Source of the DNA: Gonocerus acuteangulatus
Taxonomy: Eukaryota; Arthropoda; Insecta; Hemiptera; Coreidae
NCBI GenBank assembly: GCA_946811695.1
Contig: OX328131.1
Span: 12,433,141 to 12,497,140, forward strand
Direction: 5' to 3'
DNA length: 64,000 bases
Shown here: in pieces, positions 29,324-39,439 of the stretch
How positions within the stretch are numbered: the stretch's first letter is position 1
How the letters are laid out: the number at the start of each line of letters is the position of its first letter
Notes under the pieces: model-generated
The model's input: only the letters and a program-made list of their open reading frames with translations
Databases searched by the model: none
Told to the model about the DNA's origin: nothing
Program-made: the position numbers and the translations under genes

Positions 29324-30232
29324 TGTTAACACGATAGCGGCCAGAGTTTTTGTTTTTTCGTCACGAAACTTGGTATATAGCATTCAATTAGCAAACGATT
29401 GAACGAGTTCGTTAACCACCAAAGTCGGTCCACCGGAAGGGGGGGTTTACCCCGAACCGAAAACACTAATTTGACTATGTCAGCCGTAATATTTGTTATA
29501 TTTCAACGAAACTTGGTATTCGTAGTGGCAATATAGAGAGAAAAGTGAGATATAAAAATGAACTAAATCCGTTCATTAGAAGGGGGGGTTTACTCCGGAC
29601 CCACAATACCAATTCGCCACTACCAGCCGTGATTTTTGGTATATTTCGATGAAACTCGGTATTCGTAGTGGTAATCCACAGGTAAATAACTGTTTTAAAA
29701 ATAAACTAGATCGGTTCATTAGGAGGGGGGGTTTACTCTTGACCCAAATTCTTAATATACTCATACCGGTCGTAATTTCTGCTGTATTGTAACGAAACGC
29801 GGTATACGTCGTGGGTAACTCATGAGCAAGAAGTGTTGTAAAAATTAGCTGAATCAGTCAATCGGAAAGCGGGGGTTTAATTTGTAATATATTTCAATAG
29901 AAAAGCCCGTCAGACGTAGGTTCACAAAGCCGCCGCAAGGAGCGCTTTCTACCATTAGAGTGACTGTATCCTGTTCCTGCGTTAGATCAAAATACGATAA
30001 TATGAGGTTTTTTGTATTTATTACGTAGTGTAATAGGTACCATGTGTAAACATAACTCTGGAAGCAAATTATTAATTGATCAGTTACTCATTACAAATTT
30101 AAAAGAGAACTATTCATGTTTTTATTTTATTTATGTAGGATATTTTAAGCAAATTGTTCTGGAAAGCAGTCTACACTACCCAAATTCTGAGGAAAGTGCT
30201 TAGTTATGCAGCTCCTGCGTGACGGACTTTTT
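29092..30232 (+). mobile_element. HINE-B, near full length
   Basis: 5' end TTTTTAGCACTTTCCTCCGA; GTAGCTATTGAGGTTG; a (TA)n core at 29217-29320; GTCTGTTAACACGATAGCGG; repeated AACGAAACTTGGTATTCGTA blocks with G runs (GAAGGGGGGGTTTACC); 3' inverted repeat GAGGAAAGTGCTTAG; hairpin GCAG-CTC-CTGC; end GTGACGGACTTTTTT. It inserted in T-rich DNA within the pogo-like element. About 1.14 kb, non-coding. Confidence 0.85.
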
Positions 30233-30399
30233 TCATATACTTCAAGCTACCGAAAAAAGTTCTTATTTTATAAGTATGTTCACAAATAATTGTAGTTAAT
30301 GCTATGAACGAATATTCTAAAAAAACTTCATAGACAATTAGAAAAAAAGGGAAAAACAAATTGTGGGCTCATATTACCACCTTCTCCTCTATAAATATA

Positions 30400-30404
<5 letters not shown>

Positions 30405-30458
<54 letters not shown>

Positions 30459-30585
30459 TTGAATCACCGTTATTTTTATAATCTATGGGGGAAACGGGAA
30501 ATCTTCTAGTCGCCACTTCCGGATTACGTTAACCTCATAAGGGGGGTTCCTCATAGGAGGAATCGCGCTAAAAGTCTACCAATTG
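30405..30585 (-). mobile_element. HINE-A 5' end with (TA)n
   Basis: Minus strand: TTTTAGCGCGATTCCTCC, TTATGAGGTTAACG, CCGGAAGTGGCGACTAG, CGGTGATTCAAATTT, (TA)n. The array is immediately outside the pogo 3' TIR. Confidence 0.75.
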
Positions 30586-30669
30586 ACGTATAATTATTTA
30601 TTCTTTATATATGGCCCAGGTCAAAAGAATAGTAGTCTAATTTTCTTTGTACTATTTTATTGTTGGCAC

Positions 30670-30711
30670 GCCCTACATGTTTCGTGGCCTTTATGCCACC
30701 TCCTCAGGGGC
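30670..30711 (-). ncRNA. Hammerhead-ribozyme-like motif, second copy
   Basis: Same 42-nt motif as 6337-6378 with an identical core and stems (GCCC, CTGAGGA, GTGGC...GCCAC, GAAA, ACATGT, A, GGGC). The flank diverges after CCATTAC, where TAATAGTATTAGTATGGG follows, a string also at 2906-2925. Confidence 0.6.
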
Positions 30712-30739
30712 CATTACTAATAGTATTAGTATGGGTGGC

Positions 30740-31188
30740 TAATGTATTTGAAAATAAAACATGTTAAGTAAAATAAGAAAAACAATTTAATGTTAGAAAT
30801 ATGGATTTCCAAGATATAGCTTTTCAACTGCCTAGCGTCGGCCTTCCTAGGGTTGGCCGACCCATCCAGGTAAGATCATAAATCAAGTCCTTTCTAGAAA
30901 TGTGGACCCAAAGTAATAACTGCTTCTATTTTAATCATTCCAAATGAGTCTAGGGATAAGAACGGAACCGCGCTAAGATGATGCAGTTCCTGCGAGTCGG
31001 TCGTTTTAAACTAAATCGTGATTTCGGGAGACAAAATAACTGGTAGCCACTTCTACACGGAAATTATTCACTCTACCTCCTCGCCTTTCACTAATTCTAA
31101 AGGTATTACAAACACGCTTGTCTTTTAATTATCGTGTTTTACTGAATTAAAACTCAATTTACTGCTAATTTAAATTATAAAACACAAC
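30740..31188 (+). repeat. 449-bp segment duplicated at 34296-34752
   Basis: Nearly identical to 34296-34752, including a HINE-A 3' end (TGATGCAGTTCCTGCGAGTC at about 30977) and then about 185 bp of ordinary flank that is not part of other HINE-A copies. Confidence 0.85.
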
Positions 31189-31220
31189 ATCTCAGGATTG
31201 ATCCTGAGAGAGAGCGAATA

Positions 31221-31222
<2 letters not shown>

Positions 31223-31278
<56 letters not shown>

Positions 31279-31435
31279 CATATACACACAAACATTTCAA
31301 TCACTGTTATTTTCGTGATAAATGGGCCCAGAAACGTGAAATTTTCTAGTCGCCAATTCCAGATTTCGTCATATGGACAATCTTATAAGCAGTTTCCCTT
31401 CCCATGTAGGGAAGGAGGAAATTAGCTATAAATGA
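31223..31435 (-). mobile_element. HINE-A 5' end with (TA)n
   Basis: (TA)n at 31223-31271, then on plus AATCACTGTTATTTTCGTGA, GAAACGTGAAATTTTCTAGT, CGCCAATTCCAGATTTCGTC and TTTCCCTTCCCATGTAGGG. This is the inverted HINE-A 5' block; the terminal TTAGC is degraded. Confidence 0.65.
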
Positions 31436-31439
31436 GGAA

Positions 31440-32160
31440 TTCGAACGCTTAATAAACAATTTCTACTAAGGAAATGCAATTATGTTCATAAAACACCATG
31501 GGCGTATATAACGCCACCCCCACGAAAATTTGGTGTCATAGGTAAAAATGTGTCATGAACCCTTAAAAAATAAATTAAATAAGATCACTTATTTAAGAAG
31601 AATTTAATATCTGCAATAGTAACTATTGCAAGTTCTAGATTGTTAGTATTTCACACCTCCCAAATGCTCCAAGCCCCCCCCCCAACACGAAATTCTCCCA
31701 GCCCCCTGGCTCCTCCGAAACTATTTTATATTCCCCCAAAAATACCGCTGGCATAATAAGCAGGTTCCCTCCCTATGCAGGAAAGGATAAAACGCACTGA
31801 AATCCCAAACACCCTAAAGAATAAATTTATTCACACTTAGATATTTTGTTATAAAAGTCCCGTAAACTTGATATTAGTTTATGCTAAGTAGATCATAACA
31901 AGATGGCGCCCATCCTCTCACGGTGTTGGATGTTGTTCCGCTAGGGAACATGAGCCGTGTGTTGTTCTATTTCACACGGGCAGGCCTTAGTGTAATACTT
32001 CTCTGGTAAACAATAATCAGAATATAAAGGAAAAACAATAGTATAAACATTTTTACATGTTGTGGATTTTTCAATATTTAGTGAATCCCCGCTCCCGATT
32101 GTGCAATCTAGAATTATAGAAGTATGCTTATGTATATCACACACCATAGCTCACAAAATA
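31440..32160. other. No gene; dispersed-repeat remnant with C run
   Basis: Includes GGGCGTATATAACGCC and AAGTTCTAGATTGTTAGTAT, phrases related to 12490-12560 and 40968-41222. No coding frame. Confidence 0.35.
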
Positions 32161-32169
32161 GTTTATATG

Positions 32170-32227
<58 letters not shown>
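32170..32227. repeat. (TA)n microsatellite
   Basis: Pure TA run between AT-rich DNA and the left arm of a PLE-like inverted pair. Confidence 0.9.
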
Positions 32228-32229
<2 letters not shown>

Positions 32230-32286
32230 TATTTTTGAGGTTTCTTCGCGGCGTTCTCCAGTGTCGTTTTTTTTGTGGGGGGGGGG

Positions 32287-32325
32287 GCGATATTTCGCAG
32301 AAATACATTTCTGTTTCATCACACC
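32287..32325 (-). ncRNA. Decayed inverted hammerhead-like mate
   Basis: Minus strand: TGATGA preceded by G instead of C, perfect stem II CAGAAAT-GT-ATTTCTG, GAAA, TATC. The lost core C should make it inactive. Confidence 0.45.
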
Positions 32326-32454
32326 CTACCTGGAAGCCCATACTCAGAACTCTTAAAGCAAGATAAAGAACAGCTACAAAACAGTTCGCTCGGCTCCACG
32401 CAGTGTCGAGACGTGCCGATGCAAGAATGACCAACTGGAAGGTGCCATATGTAA

Positions 32455-32690
32455 AAATAAGTATAATATTAATTTAAATTTTAACGTACATTATTCTTAA
32501 ATAAGAATTTTAGGACGGCATATCTATAGGTTACCACCCTTTTCCAGCCAGGTTAGGGATGACGCCTTTTCCCTTTCTCTAAAAAAAATCCCCACCCTAT
32601 AGTGGGAATCGAACCCACGATTCTTGGCACGTAGTGTTAAGTGCTCACGTCTTAACACTATCGGCCACCGGGCCAACTAAGTTTAATATG
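32455..32690 (-). repeat. tRNA-derived SINE, type 3, near full length
   Basis: Minus strand head GGCCCGGTGGCCGATAGTG, TTAAGACGTGAGCACTTAAC and CGTGGGTTCGATTCCCACTA, a tRNA with box A, box B and a long variable region. Then a T-run, GAAAAGGCGTCATCCC, CCTGGCTGGAAAAGGGTGGT, AACCTATAGATATGCCGTCC and an AT-rich tail AATAATGTACGTTAAAAT. Its body is shared with the 5S-headed SINE at 5605-5821. Confidence 0.8.
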
Positions 32691-32746
32691 TTACAGGTTA
32701 TTATAAAATAACAAACATAAAATGTTAAAAATACATGGGCAACGAT

Positions 32747-32784
32747 CTGATGAAGCAGAATGAGATTTCAGCGAAATATCACCC
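32747..32784 (+). ncRNA. Hammerhead-like motif, degraded stems
   Basis: CTGATGA, AGCAGAATGAGATTTCAGC (imperfect stem II), GAAATATC. The core is canonical, but stem I pairing is weak (flanks GCAACGAT and ACCC). Confidence 0.45.
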
Positions 32785-33111
32785 AAAAAATCCGACCGCT
32801 GGAGAATGCCGTATCAACGCCGGTATATGTATATGACATTTATATACTGTCCATTCATATACGTATAATTACGGTATATGTATATGACATGTATATAACT
32901 GGGTCATCGTAGCACGTTTCTGTTCGAATCCCTGGTCTCATTGATAATGTGAACCCAACAGAATGATATTTTAATATATAAATGTAATGAAGATAAGATG
33001 CGCTGAATCTTCCAAATTTTATATTGCAGTACAAATTAAATATAAAATTTGGAAAGTTCTACCCATCTTTATTTACTCTATGTTTTGATTTTTTTGTGAA
33101 ATACCTACTCC

Positions 33112-33213
33112 TTTTTAGCGCGGTTCCTCCCTCACTTCATAGGGATCCGGAAGTGCCGACTAGAAAATTTTGCGTTTCAGAACCCCTAGATGCCGAAAAT
33201 GACGGCGGTTCAA

Positions 33214-33268
<55 letters not shown>

Positions 33269-34563
33269 TGTTCGAGGCACTGACAGGTCAAAAATGGTCC
33301 GATTTTGATGAAATTTCGTACAAAAATCTTTCGTCTAATTTGAAAGGTCAAGGTCGTTAACCAGCAGAATCTGGCCACCAAAACATGGTTTTTGGAGCGA
33401 ATGTCGTGCGAAAAAAAATCGTTCCGCTTACTTCATATGCTTGCAAGTACTCGTTTTATAGGCTTCTTGGCCTTGGAAAACGAATGAAACCATTTTTAAG
33501 GCGATAGCTTTAACGGTTTTCGAGAAAATTGGAAAAATAGTTGTAGAATACCATTTTTGGTTTGGGTACTTAGAATCATAGGATTCAGTTGAAACATTTT
33601 CTGCATGTTCGAATTTCTTCAAAACTAATATGTTGAAATTTTATTTACGTTTGGAGATAAGGAAGGGTTAGTATAAAATATTTTATTTACAGACATGAAA
33701 CATTTTGGGAACTTCGTATACATTCATTAATATCTCGAAAACGGTTACGAAATCCTGGAAAGTGAAATGTAACTGTTCGAAAGCTTACTAAATTCTCGAC
33801 AAAAAATGTTTTGAAGAAATTTTTGATGGGATGGCCATATTAGGAGAAATAAGTGCTTAAAACTTAGTTACTTTCGTTTTTTAAAACGGATCTATTTGTG
33901 TGTTTCCCGCAGTTCTTTTTCACTGCTCGTTATTTTTGTAATTGCTTATAGTAGTCAAATGTATTTGTCAATAAAACAGGATACGTATAATTAGAAACAA
34001 TATTTTGTTTTTACGGAATCTTGGTATTCTCAGATGCCGTATGAATATCTGTTAGGCCCCCTTCGTATATTTTTCTTAATATCTCGAAAGCGGTTGAGAA
34101 TCTTGGTAAACGGAAGAATACCATTAGAAAGCTTACTAAATGCTCTACAAAAAAGGTTCTGAAGAAAGTTTTGATTAGACGATGTCAATCGGAGAAATAA
34201 GTGCTTAAAACTTTAAAGTAATTGATTTCGCTTACTCGAACTGTTCTTTTTGTTTGTTTTTATTGCTTGTTTTTTTTTAATTGCTTATAGTTGGATAATG
34301 TATTTGAAAATAAAACATGTTAAGTAAAATAAGAAAAACAATTTAATGTTAGAAATATGGATTTCCAAGATATAGCTTTTCAACTGCCTAGCGGGGGCCT
34401 TCCTAGGGTTGGCCGACCCATCCAGGTAAGATCATAAATCAAGACCTTTCTAGAAATGTGGACCCAAAGTAATAACTGCTTCTATTTTAATCATTCCAAA
34501 TGAGTCCAGGGATAAGAACGGAACCGCGCTAAGATGATGCAGTTCCTGCGAGTCGGACGTTTT
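33112..34563 (+). mobile_element. HINE-A, reference copy, near full length
   Basis: 5' end TTTTTAGCGCGGTTCCTCCC; CCGGAAGTGCCGACTAG; TTTCAGAACCCCTAGATGCC; (TA)n at 33219-33264; TGTCTGTTCGAGGCACTGAC; GGTCCGATTTTGATGAAATT; CTCGAAAACGGTTACGAAAT; GGAGAAATAAGTGCTTAAAAC; 3' inverted repeat GGAACCGCGCTAA; hairpin TGCAG-TTC-CTGCG; end AGTCGGACGTTTT. About 1.45 kb with two partial internal duplications (GGAGAAATAAGTGCTTAAAAC at 33850 and 34194). No protein. Confidence 0.85.
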
Positions 34564-34752
34564 AAACTAAATCGTGATTTCGGGAGACAAAATAACTGGT
34601 AGCCACTTCTACACGTAAATTATACACTCCACCTCCTCGCCTTTCACTAATTCTAAAGGTAACCTGTATTACAAACACGCTTGTCATTTAATTATCGTGT
34701 TTTACTGAATTAAAACTCAATTTACTGCTAATTGAAATTTTAAAACACAACA
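34296..34752 (+). repeat. Duplicated segment, partner of 30740-31188
   Basis: Covers the last 268 bp of the HINE-A copy and 189 bp beyond its 3' end. Confidence 0.85.
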
Positions 34753-34975
34753 ACCAATTAAGAACTCCGGAAAACCAAAAGTGACGTGATTGATGTGTGT
34801 AAATAGACTGCCAGTCCCACTTCTGTTACATAACTTTCATGAAAACATATTATTTTTCACTGATACAATACGTAATACGACGTGGCTTATTCGTATGAAT
34901 AGACCTTAAATCGTTGAATTACGACCAGAGGATTACTCCGAAACCAAATTATTGATTTGGCCGTACCAGCGTTAT

Positions 34976-35361
34976 TTGGAGGTTTCAGAGCACAAGTAGA
35001 CCAAGTCCATTTTTGGCATTTTATGTTGTAATGGGATTGAAGAGTATTACTAACATGGCTCTTTTCAGTGCTACAGGAGACTAAGTACTAACTTCATTAT
35101 TTTACCACTTGTAGCAGTTCTTGCTGCACATCTGGAAGTCATTCTCATTTGTTTTGCAGAGCACAAGTAAGTCAAGTCCAAGTTGTAACTATTTTATGAA
35201 CAAGGCTATACATAAATAATGCCAGTGTTTAAGTTCAAATCTTTTTAAGACTTATACTGGTCAATAGGATTTATACAAGGTCTCAGCAATTAAAACGAAT
35301 AATACTCATTTTCTGAAAACTTTATTATGGACAAGGTCTAGTTGTGCTCTGAGCCCTCCAT
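34976..35361. mobile_element. Candidate MITE with 31-bp TIRs
   Basis: GGAGGTTTCAGAGCACAAGT, then AGACCAAGTCC, at the left. The right end is GGACAAGGTCTAGTTGTGCT, then CTGAGCCCTCC, its inverse with a few mismatches. The string CAGAGCACAAGTAAGTCAAG occurs again inside at 35157. No target duplication is clear and there is no coding frame. Confidence 0.55.
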
Positions 35362-35458
35362 ATGTAGATACTTCCTTCTAACGAAACTTAGTATGGACGT
35401 ATTTACAATCAAAATGGGGGTTTATTATTGCGAAAAAAGTCGGATTGCTCACCGTCAC

Positions 35459-35579
35459 CAGGCTTCCTTGTTTATTTAAAATTTCATTGCGTTCATGTTT
35501 TTTTTTTTTTTTGTTTTGTTTTTTAAGGCGTGTCAACCTTAACATGAACGCAATGAAATTTTAAATAAACAAGGAAGCC
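35459..35579. repeat. Perfect 40-bp inverted repeat with T-rich loop
   Basis: Arms AGGCTTCCTTGTTTATTTAA, AATTTCATTGCGTTCATGTT and the exact inverse surround a 41-nt loop that is mostly T. The string ATTGCGTTCA-CATGAACGC follows as a third, shorter echo at 35581-35600. Confidence 0.9.
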
Positions 35580-35609
35580 TCATTGCGTTCACATGAACGC
35601 ATAATTTCT

Positions 35610-37300
35610 GTTGGATAATGGATACATATCCATTATAAATGAATATCTTATTAACCTATAATAAACATATATTTGTATTTAGCATAGTAACATTTTGTAA
35701 TAATTGAATAATGATCACAGTTTCAAAATAATCTGTGTTTTAAGTAAATATGACCCGATTGGCTGGAATGTGATAAAAATTCCGCTCATACTTAATAGTA
35801 TCCTTGGTGAAGGAAATGAAGAGAACTCTCTCCCAAACCAGTCCTTGATCTGGGCCGATCCGATCACCGGAACACCAACATTAATGAGTTCATTTTCGAC
35901 TATCATCTCCCGCCATAAAATCCGTTCCCCTAGCAACTAAAAGCTGTTTATCACTAATCACGCCAAGCTAGGCATCGCTAATGGACCATTTCTTCTTTCG
36001 CTGGCTTAATTAGCTTGTGAATTATTATACAAGAGGGCTTTAAGACATTCTAGGTCACTTGTGTCGAATCGAGGACTTTAGGACTATCATACACCCTTCC
36101 AAAGAGATTAAGCCCCTAGGAATTGGATAGGTGTGCTTTTGGAAAAGGGTTTGAAAACTGCAATATACTCCCGATTATCTTCCTCGCCGATTTCCAGACT
36201 CGGGTCAATTCACTCTCCACTCGGCAGTCTCAAATCAAGCGTTATCCCGGAAGGTCCTATCTAATGGGGAAACCAGGCCTTAAATATTGGAGCTACCGCG
36301 ATTTAGCCACTGAGACAGCTTGTTTGGAAGACGATAATTAAGGTAATATGGGTCGTCCATGGAGAATCGCGGAAATTGCAAATTGTGGGTAAAGCCTGCA
36401 TGGAAATGCAGATCTGCAATTGGAGAGCTCGCCATACTTTTGGCCCATTTGTTGGACAAGAAAACAAATTTCTATCAATATTTTAGAATACTTTTTTTTT
36501 TTTTGAATTTACAGCCACCATTTATATTTTTATTTTGGGTGAAAACAATTCGCACAAAACTCAGGAAAATCTCAAACGCACTCCACCCAGGATCAGCTAT
36601 GCTTCAGACGCAAAACAAAGAGACTTAGCGCTCATAATCACATCTGAAGGAGGATGGGAGTGTGTCCGAACAGTCTGAACAATACAAGCCCAATATCACT
36701 ACCATTTTGCTCTGATTCCCTCGTCCAGGTTGAAGTGATTAGAGTCGGGTGGCAGTGGTAACACCCGCGACACAACTTTTTGCTTTCAGGGACTCGTCCG
36801 GACGGGATCGGAGTCGGGTGGCCCTGGGAGGGGGCATGTGCCGGGACAGGGTGAACAGCACCATCCAAATACCCCTAATATACATATACCTTTAGGACAA
36901 TCGTCAAGAAGGAAAAATCGTATTTATATTCATTAATTTGAAGTATTTAATTTTTAATTTTTTTATATCTAGATTTTTCTGTTATTTTCTTATTTTTTGT
37001 TTTATTTATTTATTATCTTATATTTTTTTCGGACTAGGACTGATTTTGTAAGTCAAGAAACTGTTACAAGAAACCATCGCTAAAATAGCATGACTAAAAA
37101 AAAATAAGTTAATTATTTAAATCAATTTTTATTTTTCGTATTTATTTTCTTCGATTAATTATTTACTTATTTTCTTCGAATTCATTCATTACTTTTGGCA
37201 CCTCTTAAAAGATGACGTTTCAATACAGACCTTTCAACTGGTAAATCGCATTTGTTCCAGCAATAAAAATAAATAGTAATATTTTTAATAAAATCTTATT
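35610..37300. other. Least repetitive stretch; no convincing exon
   Basis: Contains fewer recognisable repeats than elsewhere. The frames at 35704-35940, 36123-36341 and 36359-36628 match nothing I know. The GC-rich patch 36650-36870 has a TTTTTGCTTTCAG acceptor-like site on plus (ending 36790) and two related GTCGGGTGGC strings. I cannot assign it. Confidence 0.3.
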
Positions 37301-37322
37301 TAATAAATAATGTTTTACTTAC

Positions 37323-37371
37323 CGGCGTTAAAGCAAACAGAAGTAGGAGAAATGCCCTCCACATGATGGAC
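37323..37371 (-). CDS. Putative signal-peptide exon of an unknown secreted protein
   Basis: On the minus strand a splice-acceptor-like TTTATCTGTTGACAG is followed by GTCCATC and an ATG at 37364. The frame reads MWRAFLLLLFALTP and stops at a strong donor GTAAGT (37322 downward). A Met, a basic residue and a run of Leu/Phe/Ala is a typical signal peptide start. The 49-nt exon ends in phase 0 after 14 codons. Known genes for secreted proteins often have such a short first coding exon. The mature protein would be encoded at lower coordinates or off-window; I found no partner exon. Could be chance, but acceptor, ATG, hydrophobic run and donor coincide. Confidence 0.5.
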
Positions 37372-37399
37372 CTGTCAACAGATAAAATAATTGATATAT

Positions 37400-37680
37400 A
37401 TTTATTATTTAACATGGTTAGTATGAATATTATTTTGATAAAAAATAAATAACTATGATTATTAAATTTATATTACAGTTAGTGATTCGAAAACTCCCTA
37501 ACTTTAATGTTTCATTATAACTTTGGTCGCCATCATTCATTTGGTGGGATTTAATAATAATACCGCCACTCACAAAATAAAATAATTTTTACAAAAGTGT
37601 CAACTTTTCTATGCACTTTTTTTGACATCTATTTATATTGCTGACCAGAAATATTATTAATGTCAACTTAATTTTTAATT
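37400..37680. other. No feature recognised
   Basis: AT-rich DNA, possibly the intron upstream of the putative exon. Confidence 0.3.
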
Positions 37681-37739
37681 AGATGCGAAGGGATTCGGCT
37701 AGGAAAAATGTGAGATTTTCAGAAAAATATGTATTGCAA

Positions 37740-38045
37740 ACGTTTGAGCATTCTCTTAGCCATTTTTTTTTTTTTTTTTTGACAAGACGATCTCATTTGG
37801 ATAAATCAGTGCTTAATTTCCGGTGGAGTAATTTCCGCTTAAGATAATGTCAGTTTTCTATTGTTGCGCCCAAGATCTCGCTTCGTTCTGAGATTTCATT
37901 TAAACATTTTTCTATTTGTTTACAGTTTTGAAGAAAACATTAGATAAAAAAATTAAAATTTTCTATTTTAATCGTTCCTTGACATAAAAACAGAATCTTG
38001 GACTTTTTTTTGTTTTAGAGCCGTTAGCCAGCATTTCAGCTTTAT
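37740..38045 (+). mobile_element. HINE-A internal fragment
   Basis: TGACAAGACGATCTCATTTGG, AAATCAGTGCTTAATTTCC, TGTCAGTTTTCTATTGTTGC and TCTGAGATTTCATTTAAACA follow HINE-A order with much decay; a T run interrupts it. Confidence 0.45.
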
Positions 38046-38599
38046 GGACTATTCGGTGATTGAAAAGCGATCACTTATGGCCGGAACAGTTATTTAAATA
38101 GCCCTGAGCTTGAGTATTCCTGTTAATAACAACCCCAGACAGCTTTGGAAGAGCACCCATAAGAAGTAAGATATAAAAGCGGCACATCCAATCAACATAG
38201 TCATCCAAAGACTTGGAGCTTTCTCCGTTCCACAAATAAACACGACATATATTTGAGAAGATAATTCCCACCGAGCTGTGCCTTATGGTTGTGCGGTTCG
38301 TTTCTCCGGGGCATCACCATAATTTCAAGCGGGTAGCGGTTCATCTTCTGGGCGTTTTTTTTTTCTTCCAATCTCATACTTTCTCCTTCCACGCCGCACC
38401 TTGAAGCCGGCGGTGTACTTCTTCAGTGTGTTCGCTGAATCTGCGGTACTCCGCAGGATCACACTAGGTGTCCTACTTGAGAAGATTAGGGCCGAGTATA
38501 ATTGGACTTAGTTTTAAATAATTCAATAAAGGCCAGTTAATAATTTCGTGCGCATGAAAGCATGAATGGGATCCGTTTTTTTGGAAAAAAAAATGCGGT

Positions 38600-39090
38600 A
38601 TTTTCCAAAGACACCATACATATATTCTTATGTAAATCGACACGCTGAATACGAATCCGGAGTTCGTTTCACTCCAGCATGTCAGGTTTAAGAGCATCTG
38701 AAGATCAAATTTCGTATGAAGTCGTTTGATAACAAGTAAGTAGAGCTTCCATGGTTTTGAGGGTCGCTGGATTCAAATCCGAGGTCTGTTTCGTCCCCTC
38801 GGCGCAAAATCAAGTTTTTTTGTTTTGTTTTTGCAATGAATTAATCGCCTGTCAAAAATTAATTTTTGCAAAATAGTCCTATTTGTCCTTAAGATGACCT
38901 TGATTTTGCGCCGGGGATGAAACAGACCCCGGATTCGAATTCAGCGAAAAACCTTAAGTTACTTCTTCTTAAACGATTTCAAACGAACGTTGACCATTAA
39001 ATGCCCTTAAACCTGACGTGCTGGAGTGAAAAGAACTTCAGATTCGGATTCAGCGTGCTTAAATACATAAGAATATATTTATAGTGCCTT
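38600..39090. repeat. Large imperfect foldback (arms about 220 bp)
   Basis: Left blocks ATATATTCTTATGTAAAT, CACGCTGAATACGAATCCGG, TTTCACTCCAGCATGTCAGG and TTTCGTCCCCTCGGCGCAAA recur inverted on the right (GCGCCGGGGATGAAACAGAC at 38912, CCTGACGTGCTGGAGTGAAA at 39012, TTCGGATTCAGCGTGC at 39041, ATAAGAATATA). The centre (38815-38890) is T-rich. No target duplication is identified. Confidence 0.75.
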
Positions 39091-39225
39091 TTAAAAAGAC
39101 CGTTTTTTTTATTTTGTGTGCCTGTGTAATGTTTCGGAACTTTCGACATGCAATTCGGAATCTTCGCTTGACTAATGTAATAGGTCACACATTTTAGTAA
39201 TGAGCAATAGAGTCCTGTAGCAGGT

Positions 39226-39438
39226 TCAGTACATATGCCTTTTAGAGTAACAGTCTGCACTCCTTATGTTTCGATGTATGCGAGAAGCAACGACCTTCTA
39301 GATGATATAATAACACAACTCCCCAAGCCTATAATATTAATGGGAGATGTAAATGCACGAAGCATCAGTTGGGGGCCTTCTATTAACAACATGAAAGGAC
39401 TAAAAATAATTGAAGGATGTTATAACGTTTCATTTTAG
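39226..39438 (+). pseudogene. Non-LTR retrotransposon endonuclease fragment
   Basis: The frame FRVTVCTPYVSMYARSNDLL, LDDIITQLPKPIILMGDVNA, RSISWGPSINNMKGLKIIEG matches the APE-type endonuclease of Jockey/CR1-like LINEs. The catalytic GDFNAH block reads GDVNAR here, followed by WG and a G-x-x-L. Only about 70 of roughly 220 residues of the domain remain, ended by a stop at 39436. Confidence 0.8.
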
Positions 39439-39439
39439 G

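Larger units (their letters stand above)
28031..30389 (+). mobile_element. Pogo-like element with TIRs, interrupted by HINE-B
   Basis: Ends GAGGTAAAGGTGGTAATATG, then AGCCC, and the inverse GGGCTCATATTACCACCTTC, then TCCTC, lie between TA dinucleotides (28029-28030 and 30390-30391). The TAATATGAGCCC motif is repeated subterminally at 28398 and, inverted, at 29028. It contains a DDE transposase fragment at 28490-28850. HINE-B inserted at 29092-30232. Confidence 0.8.
32243..32825. mobile_element. Inverted hammerhead pair (PLE-like) split by a SINE
   Basis: Left arm 32243-32330 and right arm 32740-32825 are inverted copies: GGCGTTCTCCAG-GTCG, TTTTTTT, GGG, CGATATTTCGC...TTTCATCA on the left, and the inverse on the right. 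Each has a hammerhead-like core (minus about 32287-32325 with GTGATGA; plus 32747-32784 with CTGATGA). A SINE (32455-32690) lies between the arms. Confidence 0.65.

Noticed and set aside
32747..32784. Active ribozyme at this locus
   Set aside because: The core is canonical, but stem I is poor and stem II imperfect, so it is listed only as a degraded motif.
36638..36868. Possible exon in GC-rich patch (minus, MDGAVHPVPAHAPSQGHP...)
   Set aside because: Proline/histidine-rich frame without a recognisable domain or paired splice sites. Too weak to call, although it lies downstream of the putative signal-peptide exon on the same strand.
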